From MGBC120314 sp051877855 (lineage in GTDB: Bacteria > Bacillota > Clostridia > Lachnospirales > Lachnospiraceae), in the NCBI GenBank assembly GCA_051877855.1, contig JBJEJH010000010.1:1-51156 (forward strand): a stretch of DNA of 51,156 nucleotides. The letters run 5' to 3'. Below the pieces are notes generated by a model, which did no database searches, had not been told where the DNA came from, and saw only the letters and a program-made list of their open reading frames with translations. The translations under genes and the position numbers were made by a program. Shown piece after piece: positions 16,504-24,364 of this stretch (its first letter is position 1; each line of letters starts with the position of its first letter).

Positions 16504-19500
16504 CTATTTAATATTCTTGTTCATGAAGTTCATAATAATCTTTCGTGTTTCTTCGTATGCAAGTGAAGTTTCAAAAGGACGCTCGGGATGCCACTGCAGA
16601 CCCAGAATTTTCATTTCATCGGAAATATAAGCCTCCACCACGTTGTTATCAGTATCCAAGGCGTATGGATGAAGCCCCGGAGCCAAATCTTCTAAGTAGA
16701 TGCAATCATTGTGGTAATTGTTTACCATAATGTTTCGTTTGTCAGGAACAAGAAATACTTCATGGTCTTTGCCCCGTGGATGAGGTACTTTTAGTTCGGG
16801 ATGATAGTGCAGCTTTCCTCCAAGTAATACATTGACATACTGCATTCCGCGACAGGTAGCTACAATAGGGATCTTATGTGCGATGCAGTAGCGGATAAGC
16901 TTTTCCTCTGTGGCATCACGGTGTGGTTGTAATTCTTCATCGTGAGGACGGTCATAGAGGGAAGGATTCAATGCGCCACCTCCCACCACAATGAGCAGGT
17001 CAATGGGTTCATCAAAAAGCCGCTCAAAATTCTTTGTATGATTTGAAACGGGTTTTGGTATGAATCCCATTAATTCATAGAAACGAATATAGGCCGACTC
17101 CAGAATGTCCGTATAATCACCATACTGATTAACCCCTTCACGCTGTGTGATTAAGGCGTGAAGGTTAGAGTATTGAATACCTTCGGAGATTTTACCGTTG
17201 TTACAATCCAGTTCGATGTAAGACATTTTGGAAACATCGGAGTATATTTTCTCACCGCATCCAATGGCGGCCGGAATTTCAAACTCGGCGCATCGAATGG
17301 CCATATGAGATGCCGCACCACCGTATTTGGTGATAAATCCCTTGATTCCTTTGGCGAAAATCCATTCAAATCCCGGGTCTGCTTTCGTCACGGCAACGAT
17401 CTTTCCGGAAATATCCGCAAGGGGTTCTTCCTCAAGGTTCACCACCTCACCTTCCACAACCTTGGAAGTGATGAAATTAGGTCTTGCCTCATAGACGAAG
17501 ATCATATCCAGACTGACAGGGCCGGTGATGACATCCGGAAGAATGAGGGAAGACTGCTGCCTATGAAGATCCTTGCGCTCGGTAATGAGCTTTTCCCAGC
17601 TGCGAATCATTTCTTCCGGTATTCCATCGTAAACTCCCAAACCACGAATGGAGAGAATGTCGTCGATGGTAAGCCAGCAAAGATCCTGACGCTTGATATC
17701 CAGAATGCTTCCGAGTTTTTTGATTAATTCCAGAACCAGACTCAGGGAGCGGGTGAACTCGAATTTAAAGTATTCCCGCTGCTCGATGGCCATCTTAAGG
17801 AACTGGCAGAAATACTGCGCATCAAATGGAAGACAGGCAGTGTTTAATGCCTCCTGCAGTTTTTGATAGTCCAGCACACTGGAAATATGTGATTCAGATT
17901 TTTTGGTATGTTTGGTGGACATGGAACGGAAATTCATGTCTGCATAGCGGTCGCACAGAATATCGTAGGTACCGCTGCGAAGATGTCCGTAGCGTTTGTC
18001 GAATTCTTTTTTGGAAAGAGAACCACCGGTAAAACTTTGGAAATCCTTTTCAAATTCGGAGGATACGGTAGTAACGCCGCTCATAAAGGCATCCATCTCA
18101 TTTTCAGTAAACCATCCGCTTTCAACCAGAGTACGACAGAAGGCTCTGGACATAAAAGCGATACGAGCCTGCCTTGCAAACTGAGGTGTTCCGTAATAGC
18201 GGATGCCCTCCAATAACCGGGATATTTCTGTCACTAATTCGGTGGTTGTAATATTCTCCCGGTGGTATGCAGCTTCGCTTCCTTGACGAATCAAGTCTAA
18301 TTTTTGCAGGCTTATGTAATCATCGTGAATGAACTGGCGTTGGTTTGAAATCGTCGTAATGGTTAAACGTCTTAATGAATTGATGAGTACATTGCGCTCT
18401 TCGTTGGTCCAGCCGGCATCCAGCAGAGCCAAGGTATTCTTGTCCGTAGAAAAATCAAAGGTATTATATATGATTTCAAATTCAATCTTATCGTGTGCGG
18501 TTGGATTGGCTTTCAGACGATCGCGATAAAAGTCAACTAAACGGGTTACCATTTCTTCCGGAAGATCTGCAGGAATCAAGGAATAGAAAGAATAATCCAG
18601 ACTGATATAAGGCTTGTTGCCAAGCTGGTACATCAGATCCTGATCCACAGCCCGATATCCTAATGGCCGGATTCCCTCATTCCAGGCATGGCTTGTGATA
18701 ATCTTAAGATACAGGGAGTAATCCAGAGGATGGGGATTGGCTCCAATGATTTCCGATGGGTTCCAGTAAGCCATGTCGGAAAACATCATTGGCGTATGCT
18801 CAATGACGTTCTCATAAGATAAATATTGTTCCCGTAACTGTTTTTTCAGGGAGAAATACGCACTGTCCTCCATGTTTCGTTCCTGGCGGATGCTGGCAAC
18901 CAGAGGACGGATCTGGAACAGGGTAACTTCGTTGTGACTGTTGATGGCAAATTCAATATCCAGTGTAAGACCGTCTAAGATGGACTCTGCCTCCATAACG
19001 GACAAAATGAGGTCCCTCCAAGGGGTAGGAAGCGTCTCGGGTGCACAGTCTCTTGCAATCCACAGGGAAGAACCGCCGCGACCGCTGGTAACCGAGTCGG
19101 TGGAGCCTTTGTCATCGTAGTTAATCAGATAATAAGGCCGGTTGCCATGGATGTCCCGGGAGAAGACGACGCCACTGATAATGACATCCTCCGCCTGACG
19201 CTGAATCAATACCTGCTCGAATTCCAGAGGATGATCGGTCTCGTAAGAACGGATTACTTCCTCGATGGATTCCATAATCTGTGCATCATCGGAAGAGTCC
19301 ACATCCAGAACGCTCTTGTAATGACCGGCGTTGGAACGCTGCATGGAGTCCTCGTTGGAGTAGGAGCTTCGGACAACGATACGGGTGCCGCGAAATTTTT
19401 CCATGATCTGATGGCATACGGCGAGTTTATTTTTCTCATAATCCCCAATGTAGAGGATGAACATTTCCTCGATTTTGGAACGTGTCAGAATCTTGGATAG

Positions 19501-19608
19501 AGCATAGAGAGTGTTCGCCTTGGTTGAAATGATTCCACTGGCCTCTATTGCATTGTCACCGTTATTCGTTATTAAATTATTGGTCGTGCTTATAACGGAA
19601 TGATCCAT
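16504..19608 (-). CDS. Fusion of PEP-synthase-like (L-glutamine kinase-like) enzyme with gamma-glutamyl hydrolase-type class I amidotransferase domain
   Basis: 1034 residues from ATG 19608, chosen because AAAGGAG precedes it and the promoter (19667-19695) lies inside the longer frame. Residues ~30-240 are a PPDK_N-type ATP-binding domain ('VVRSSYSNEDSMQRSNAGHY' at 79-97, 'VVFSRD', 'FQIRPL'). A helical middle region is followed by a swivelling phosphohistidine domain with 'GGAASHMAIRCAEFEIPAA' (His768). No PEP/pyruvate TIM barrel follows. Instead residues ~800-1034 form a peptidase C26/class I GATase fold: Cys919 in 'VATCRGMQ', His1007 and Glu1009 in 'QWHPERP'. In Campylobacter, Cj1418 (glutamine kinase: same ATP-binding plus phospho-His layout) and Cj1417 (gamma-glutamyl-CDP-amidate hydrolase, C26 fold) are separate neighbouring proteins of roughly 780 and 200 residues. 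The fusion implies a related phosphoramidate pathway; the substrate is inferred. Confidence 0.65.
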   Translation of the reverse strand: MDHSVISTTNNLITNNGDNAIEASGIISTKANTLYALSKILTRSKIEEMFILYIGDYEKNKLAVCHQIMEKFRGTRIVVRSSYSNEDSMQRSNAGHYKSVLDVDSSDDAQIMESIEEVIRSYETDHPLEFEQVLIQRQAEDVIISGVVFSRDIHGNRPYYLINYDDKGSTDSVTSGRGGSSLWIARDCAPETLPTPWRDLILSVMEAESILDGLTLDIEFAINSHNEVTLFQIRPLVASIRQERNMEDSAYFSLKKQLREQYLSYENVIEHTPMMFSDMAYWNPSEIIGANPHPLDYSLYLKIITSHAWNEGIRPLGYRAVDQDLMYQLGNKPYISLDYSFYSLIPADLPEEMVTRLVDFYRDRLKANPTAHDKIEFEIIYNTFDFSTDKNTLALLDAGWTNEERNVLINSLRRLTITTISNQRQFIHDDYISLQKLDLIRQGSEAAYHRENITTTELVTEISRLLEGIRYYGTPQFARQARIAFMSRAFCRTLVESGWFTENEMDAFMSGVTTVSSEFEKDFQSFTGGSLSKKEFDKRYGHLRSGTYDILCDRYADMNFRSMSTKHTKKSESHISSVLDYQKLQEALNTACLPFDAQYFCQFLKMAIEQREYFKFEFTRSLSLVLELIKKLGSILDIKRQDLCWLTIDDILSIRGLGVYDGIPEEMIRSWEKLITERKDLHRQQSSLILPDVITGPVSLDMIFVYEARPNFITSKVVEGEVVNLEEEPLADISGKIVAVTKADPGFEWIFAKGIKGFITKYGGAASHMAIRCAEFEIPAAIGCGEKIYSDVSKMSYIELDCNNGKISEGIQYSNLHALITQREGVNQYGDYTDILESAYIRFYELMGFIPKPVSNHTKNFERLFDEPIDLLIVVGGGALNPSLYDRPHDEELQPHRDATEEKLIRYCIAHKIPIVATCRGMQYVNVLLGGKLHYHPELKVPHPRGKDHEVFLVPDKRNIMVNNYHNDCIYLEDLAPGLHPYALDTDNNVVEAYISDEMKILGLQWHPERPFETSLAYEETRKIIMNFMNKNIK

Positions 19609-19666
19609 CGTATCGTCTCCTTTGCAGTGGCATTTTTTTGTTGTACCGAAAAAACATATTTTGTTC

Positions 19667-19695
19667 ATTTTAGCAGATATTACCAGCGTTTTCAA
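19667..19695 (-). promoter_or_regulatory. Promoter of the fused kinase/hydrolase gene
   Basis: Minus strand TTGAAA, 17 bases, TAAAAT. The expected start near 19660 leaves a ~52-base leader and excludes the upstream in-frame ATGs. Confidence 0.75.
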
Positions 19696-19717
19696 TGAAT
19701 TGGCACTTAATAAAAGA

Positions 19718-19746
19718 TTGATGAAGGTGCATGGTTATGGTAAAAT
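19718..19746 (+). promoter_or_regulatory. Promoter of the OPT transporter-PqqD operon
   Basis: TTGATG, 17 bases, TAAAAT with an extended TG just before the -10. It is back-to-back with the promoter of the fused enzyme, the -35 boxes being only 22 bases apart. Confidence 0.75.
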
Positions 19747-19779
19747 TTAATGGTAAATATTAAGAAAGGAAAGTAAAAA

Positions 19780-21687
19780 ATGAATAAGACAGAAGATTTT
19801 AAACCGTATATACCGGCAGATAAAGTGGTTCCGGAACTTACGGTAACCTCAGTTATTCTTGGAATTATGCTGGCTGTGGTATTTGGCGGAGCGAATGCTT
19901 ATTTAGGGTTACGTGTGGGCATGACCGTATCAGCATCCATACCGGCAGCCGTTATTTCAATGGGTATTATCCGCGTGATTTTACGCCGTGATTCCATTCT
20001 TGAAAATAATATTGTGCAGACCATCGGTTCGGCAGGTGAATCACTGGCTGCGGGGGCGATTTTTACAATGCCGGTACTTTTCATGTGGGCAAATGAAGGC
20101 GCAATGGAGAAACCGGGTCTTATGGAAATCGCATTAATCGCATTATGCGGCGGTATTCTTGGAGTGCTTTTCATGATTCCGCTTCGAAATGCATTAATTG
20201 TGCAGGAAAATGGAACTTTGCCTTATCCGGAGGGAAAAGCCTGTGCAGAAGTACTTCTTGCGGGGGAAGAAGGTGGAACTTCGGCAAAGACCGTATTTTC
20301 GGGACTTGGGATTGCGGCTTTGTATAAATTTATTGCAGACGGATTGAAGATTTTCCCGAGTGAGGTTGACTGGTCCATTAATGCATACAAAGGATCCGGT
20401 ATCGGTGTGGATGTGCTCCCTGCTCTTGCGGGTATCGGTTATATCTGTGGACTTAAGATCTCCTCCTATTTGTTTGCAGGCGGTGTGCTTGGGTGGTTTT
20501 GCTTAATGCCGCTCATTGCATTATTTGGTGGTGATGCAGTTCTTTATCCGGGAACGGTGCCGATCAGTCAGATGGGTACACGGGAAATCTGGGGGAATTA
20601 TATTCGTTATATTGGTGCCGGCGCCGTGGCGGCAGGCGGTATCATCAGTCTGATTAAGTCACTTCCGCTGATCGTGGATACATTTAAGAAGGCAATGAAG
20701 GGAATGGGAGCCAAAGCAGAGAAGGATAATCGTCTGAACCGAGATCTTCCGATGACATTTGTACTCATCGGTATCGGTATTGTTGCGGTGGCTATGTGGC
20801 TGATTCCCAATATTCCGGTAAACCTTTTTGGGGCCGTCATAATCATTATTTTTGGTTTCTTCTTTGCAACGGTATCTTCCCGAATGGTAGGTATTGTAGG
20901 AAGTAGTAATAATCCGGTTTCCGGTATGGCAATTGCAACCCTTCTGATTGCATCCATGCTTCTTAAGGCATCGGGACTTATCGGCACCGCAGGAATGGTT
21001 GGCGCAATTACCATCGGTTCTGTCATCTGTATCATTGCAGCAATGGCGGGGGATACATCACAGGATTTAAAGACCGGTTACATTGTCGGTTCAACTCCGG
21101 TAAAGCAGCAGATCGGTGAATTAATCGGTGTGGTTGTGTCTGCCGTTGCAATCGGCGCAATCCTGTATCTGTTTAATGAAGCATGGAAGTTCGGTTCAAC
21201 GGAAATCTCCGCTCCGCAGGCAACACTTATGAAGATGGTAGTGGAGGGTGTATTTGGAGGAAATCTTCCATGGAATCTGGTATTTGCAGGTGCAGGTATT
21301 GCAATTGTTGTGGAAATTCTTCAGATTCCGGTACTTCCGTTTGCCGTTGGTCTCTATCTTCCGATTCATTTAAGTACCCCTATGGTTGTGGGCGGACTGA
21401 TTCGGTATTATTTTGAGAAGAAGAAAATGGCTTCCGAGGATGAAAGAAAGAAGACGATTGATAAGGGTATTCTGTATTCCTCCGGCCTGATTGCAGGAGA
21501 AGGCGTTGTAGGTATCCTTCTTGCAGTATTTGCAGTAATTCCGGTTGGTGCAGTAAAGCTTGGCGATGTGATTGATCTTTCCAAGAAGATAGATCTTGGC
21601 AACATTGGAGGTCTGGCTGCATTTGCATTGTTATGTGCAACATTGATATATGCAATGACAAGAAAAGATAAGAAGGCAGGCAATTAA
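19780..21687 (+). CDS. OPT-family oligopeptide transporter
   Basis: A 635-residue integral membrane protein with about fifteen hydrophobic segments, starting at an ATG after AAGAAAGGAAAG. OPT signatures include 'GANAYLGLRVGMTVSASIPA', 'NNIVQTIGSAGESLAAGAIF', 'NGTLPYPEGKACAEVL' and 'AGDTSQDLKTGYIVG'. OPT proteins import oligopeptides or peptide-derived metal chelates by proton coupling; the bacterial branch is poorly characterised for substrate. Its promoter is back-to-back with that of the fused kinase/hydrolase, and a PqqD-like gene follows after 6 bases, so the three genes form a plausible functional neighbourhood for peptide handling. Confidence 0.88.
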   Translation: MNKTEDFKPYIPADKVVPELTVTSVILGIMLAVVFGGANAYLGLRVGMTVSASIPAAVISMGIIRVILRRDSILENNIVQTIGSAGESLAAGAIFTMPVLFMWANEGAMEKPGLMEIALIALCGGILGVLFMIPLRNALIVQENGTLPYPEGKACAEVLLAGEEGGTSAKTVFSGLGIAALYKFIADGLKIFPSEVDWSINAYKGSGIGVDVLPALAGIGYICGLKISSYLFAGGVLGWFCLMPLIALFGGDAVLYPGTVPISQMGTREIWGNYIRYIGAGAVAAGGIISLIKSLPLIVDTFKKAMKGMGAKAEKDNRLNRDLPMTFVLIGIGIVAVAMWLIPNIPVNLFGAVIIIIFGFFFATVSSRMVGIVGSSNNPVSGMAIATLLIASMLLKASGLIGTAGMVGAITIGSVICIIAAMAGDTSQDLKTGYIVGSTPVKQQIGELIGVVVSAVAIGAILYLFNEAWKFGSTEISAPQATLMKMVVEGVFGGNLPWNLVFAGAGIAIVVEILQIPVLPFAVGLYLPIHLSTPMVVGGLIRYYFEKKKMASEDERKKTIDKGILYSSGLIAGEGVVGILLAVFAVIPVGAVKLGDVIDLSKKIDLGNIGGLAAFALLCATLIYAMTRKDKKAGN

Positions 21688-21693
21688 ACGGTT

Positions 21694-22041
21694 ATGGCAA
21701 AGAAAAGCGAAAATTATCTGGATTATGTTCCAAAGCATAATTCCCGATATGAATGGAGCAAAAATGAAAAGGGCAATGTGGTATTGCGTGTTCATAATAC
21801 GGGTTTTTTTAACCGTATTGCACAGCTTCTTTTCCGGAAACCAAAGTATTCCAACATTGAACTGGATGAGTTCGGTTCCTTCGTGTGGGAGAAGATTGAC
21901 GGAGTAAGAAATGTCCATGAAATCGGTGTACTGGTGAGGGGACATTTTGGGGAAAAGGCAGAGCCTTTGTACGAAAGACTTGCAAAGTTCATTACGATTC
22001 TGCGCAATAACGGATATGTTGTTTATGTGAATAAAATGTAA
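21694..22041 (+). CDS. PqqD-like RiPP-recognition-element protein (stand-alone)
   Basis: A 115-residue soluble protein, 6 bases after the OPT stop and therefore in the same operon. The PqqD fold pattern is visible: strands 'NVVLRVHNTG', then 'NIELDEFGSFVWEKIDGVRN' (the xLdexGsfvWexiDG core), 'VHEIGVLVRGHFGEKAEPLY' and the last helix-strand 'FITILRNNGYVVYV'. PqqD and RRE domains bind leader peptides of ribosomally made peptides and hand them to modifying enzymes. No radical-SAM enzyme or precursor peptide is recognisable nearby. A small basic insert ('NRIAQLLFRKPKYS') between the first strands is unusual and could be a binding or anchoring patch. The functional link with the peptide transporter is inference from the operon. 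Confidence 0.75.
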   Translation: MAKKSENYLDYVPKHNSRYEWSKNEKGNVVLRVHNTGFFNRIAQLLFRKPKYSNIELDEFGSFVWEKIDGVRNVHEIGVLVRGHFGEKAEPLYERLAKFITILRNNGYVVYVNKM

Positions 22042-22094
22042 TGTGAGGATGTTTTACCGGATTCGTGGTGGAACAGGCTGGTAAAAGATAAATG

Positions 22095-22128
22095 GCGGCT
22101 GAACCATATATGGTCAGTCGCTTTTTTC
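22095..22128 (+). terminator. Rho-independent terminator after OPT-PqqD operon
   Basis: GCGGCTGA pairs with TCAGTCGC and continues into CCATATATGG, followed by TTTTTT. It ends the operon before the OLD-family gene. Confidence 0.8.
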
Positions 22129-22152
22129 GTTGCGTTTTCATGTCTGTGGCAA

Positions 22153-22181
22153 TTGCGTACACCAAAGGAAAGTGGTAAAAT
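22153..22181 (+). promoter_or_regulatory. Promoter of the OLD-family gene
   Basis: TTGCGT, 17 bases, TAAAAT with TG one base before the -10 (extended -10), about 48 bases upstream of the ATG at 22230. Confidence 0.6.
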
Positions 22182-22229
22182 ATTAGTGATTTAAAGACAT
22201 GGAGACAGTCTGGTGAAAGGAAAATTCAT

Positions 22230-24080
22230 ATGCGAATTAAAACACTGAAAATCTGTAATTTTAAATCCATTCGGGAACTTATCATGAATGATGTGGAAAG
22301 TGCCCTTATTCTTGTGGGAAAGAACAGCGTGGGAAAGACGGTAGTATTGGATGCGCTGCGTGCTGTTGCGGGATTGTATAGGATTAAGGAATCGGATTAT
22401 AATCTAAGCGGCGGTAATATTACGGTTGAGATTGAGCTTGCCATCAGTGAGGAAGATTTCAGACTGATGAATTCCGGAAGAATGTTCAGCAGGTATAAGA
22501 AACAGGATTTGTGGATGAAGGATTTTGTCAGCAAGTTTCCGTCTTACAAGGATGGCACACTGAAATTTACATATATTGTTAACCGGGATGGTAAGGTACG
22601 GTATGATGATGGATATAAGAAAAATAATCCCTGGATTCCGGAAATATTTCCGAAGATTCATTATATTTCCATAACCCGGGATGCCAGTGAAATACAGGAA
22701 GAGATTTTTACCAATAATGTACAGTTAAAGAATGTCCGTTCCGGCCACTGCATCTTTGACAGCAGCAGGGAGTGTATCAATTGCTTTCAATGTATGGGGG
22801 TGATTGAAAAGAAATCCCCGGCAGAACTAACGGTGCATGAGACGGCAAAACTAATGCAGTATAAGGTTATGTCTCTGGGATTTGACCGGTTCATGGAACG
22901 GTTTAATTATTATTTCCACAAAAATGGTCCGCAGATGGAAAATATTGAATTTGCCATGGATATTGATATAAAGGATGCCTTTAATCCCAATATTTACCTG
23001 AAAAATAATGAACGGGGCGTGGAGAGCAGACTGGAGGATATGAGTGCAGGAATGAAGAGTATCTATATCCTGTCCCTTCTTGAAACGTACATTGAGACGG
23101 AATCCAGTATTCCGAGCATTATCCTGATTGAAGATCCGGAAATGTATCTTCATCCGCAGCTGCAGAAATCGGCAAGTGAGATTTTGTATCGTCTCACTAA
23201 GAAGAATCAGGTGATTTTTACCACGCACTCACCGAATCTTATCTTTAACTTTAATTCCAGACAAATCAAACAGGTGCTGCTGGATCAGGACGGCTATACC
23301 ATTGCCCGGGAAGATGCAGATATTGATGAAATCTTAAATGATCTTGGTTATTCGGCCAATGATTTGATGAATGTAAGTTTTGTGTTCATTGTGGAAGGCA
23401 AACAGGACAAAGCAAGACTGCCATTACTCTTGGAGAAATACTACGGGGAGACCTATGACGAGAATGGAAACCTCCAGCGTGTTGCTATTATTTCTACGAA
23501 TAGCTGTACCAATATTAAGACCTATGCGAATTTGAAATATATTAACAGTCTTTATTTAAAGGATCAGTTTCTCATGATTCGTGACGGAGACGGTAAGGAT
23601 GCGGATGAACTGAAAAAACAGCTGTGCAGTTATTATAAGAACAGCCGGCGTTTTGACAAGGCGATTCCAAGAGTTATGGAGAAAAATGTACTGATTCTAA
23701 AGTACTATTCCTTCGAAAATTATTTTCTGGTGCCGGAGATTATGGCAAAGATCGGTGTGGTCAAGTCCGTGGATCAATTCTATGATATCCTGTATAGCAA
23801 GTACAGGGAGTATCTGTATAAGCTATCCAGCGTAAAGCGGATGCTGGAGCAGGAACACATTACGATCAGATCCAAAGAGGACATTATCCAATATATGGAA
23901 TTGATTCGTATCTACGTGCGCGGTCATAATTTGTATGACATTTTCTATGGACGTTATAAAGGCGCGAAGGAAAGTGCGATTCTTAAGAAATATATTGAAG
24001 TAGCACCGAGGGATACCTTCAAGGATATTTTGGATTCCATTGATCGTTTTGTTTATTTTGACAGCAAAAAGACCCGGTAA
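22230..24080 (+). CDS. OLD-family ATPase-TOPRIM nuclease with cysteine-rich insert
   Basis: A 616-residue protein, start supported by GAAAGGAAAATTCAT. The N-terminal SMC/RecF-like ATPase has Walker A 'LVGKNSVGKTVVLDA' (~28-42), signature-like 'DMSAGMKSIYILS' (270-282), Walker B 'IILIEDPEMYLHPQ' (297-310) and the H-loop 'FTTHSPNLI' (330-338). The C-terminal TOPRIM domain has 'FIVEGKQDKARLPLL' (386-400) and 'MIRDGDGKDADE' (449-460), the acidic residues of the nuclease site. This is the class 1 OLD architecture (single gene, no adjacent UvrD-like GajB helicase). OLD proteins act in phage defence or DNA repair. Odd feature: Cys174, Cys182, Cys185 and Cys188 in the ATPase domain form a compact zinc- or iron-sulphur-like cluster motif. 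Monocistronic with its own promoter and a long structured RNA downstream. Confidence 0.82.
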   Translation: MRIKTLKICNFKSIRELIMNDVESALILVGKNSVGKTVVLDALRAVAGLYRIKESDYNLSGGNITVEIELAISEEDFRLMNSGRMFSRYKKQDLWMKDFVSKFPSYKDGTLKFTYIVNRDGKVRYDDGYKKNNPWIPEIFPKIHYISITRDASEIQEEIFTNNVQLKNVRSGHCIFDSSRECINCFQCMGVIEKKSPAELTVHETAKLMQYKVMSLGFDRFMERFNYYFHKNGPQMENIEFAMDIDIKDAFNPNIYLKNNERGVESRLEDMSAGMKSIYILSLLETYIETESSIPSIILIEDPEMYLHPQLQKSASEILYRLTKKNQVIFTTHSPNLIFNFNSRQIKQVLLDQDGYTIAREDADIDEILNDLGYSANDLMNVSFVFIVEGKQDKARLPLLLEKYYGETYDENGNLQRVAIISTNSCTNIKTYANLKYINSLYLKDQFLMIRDGDGKDADELKKQLCSYYKNSRRFDKAIPRVMEKNVLILKYYSFENYFLVPEIMAKIGVVKSVDQFYDILYSKYREYLYKLSSVKRMLEQEHITIRSKEDIIQYMELIRIYVRGHNLYDIFYGRYKGAKESAILKKYIEVAPRDTFKDILDSIDRFVYFDSKKTR

Positions 24081-24082
24081 GG

Positions 24083-24227
24083 GGGCAAGTTGTGAAAGAA
24101 CCCTTGACAGAGCGCCTTTTTGTGTGGTAACCTAGCAGGGTATAGAAGAACGATATCATTAATATAATCGATTGGTTAAATACTTACAAAGGGGTGAGTA
24201 TTACAGTGGCGCTGTCTTGTGTTGCCC
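24083..24227 (+). ncRNA. Structured RNA leader or small RNA of unknown class upstream of amino-acid symporter
   Basis: Nested complementary blocks give a closed multi-stem fold: GGGCAA 24083-24088 with TTGCCC 24222-24227; GAC 24106-24108 with GTC 24214-24216; AGCGCC 24111-24116 with GGCGCT 24208-24213; TAACC 24128-24132 with GGTTA 24174-24178; and a 9-bp hairpin 24179-24187/24194-24202 (one wobble) with loop AAAGGG. A terminator follows at 24274. Together these resemble a riboswitch plus expression platform for the symporter gene at 24365. I could not match glycine, lysine, T-box, c-di-AMP, tetrahydrofolate or purine consensus cores. TTGACA at 24104-24109 could be a -35 box, but it overlaps the fold. 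Confidence 0.45.
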
Positions 24228-24273
24228 TTTTGCAGGATATTCTATGATTATAGAGTTCGAATAAAGAAAAATG

Positions 24274-24302
24274 AGCAGGCTACGTGTTAGTCTGCTTTTT
24301 TT
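24274..24302 (+). terminator. Rho-independent terminator between structured RNA and symporter gene
   Basis: AGCAGGCTA pairs with TAGTCTGCT (one G-T wobble) and is followed by TTTTTTT. It lies 63 bases upstream of the symporter start, the position expected for a transcription-control terminator. Confidence 0.8.
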
Positions 24303-24364
24303 GTTCTATATGATATCGAAGGTTACATATAAGATTTATAAAAGAAGAGAGAAAGAGAGGACGA

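Noticed and set aside
17158..17727. 189-codon plus-strand open frame
   Set aside because: Antisense to the fused kinase/hydrolase; the opposite strand encodes its phosphohistidine motif, so this is a shadow frame.
22042..22094. RiPP precursor peptide after the PqqD-like gene
   Set aside because: No short frame with a ribosome binding site and leader/core-like sequence was seen before the terminator.
24104..24132. Promoter TTGACA with TAACCT at 18 bases
   Set aside because: The -10 is poor and the -35 bases are part of the nested RNA helices; kept only as a possibility in the RNA entry.
24083..24300. Glycine riboswitch before the AGCS gene
   Set aside because: Expected by context, but the conserved glycine aptamer core was not found in the sequence.
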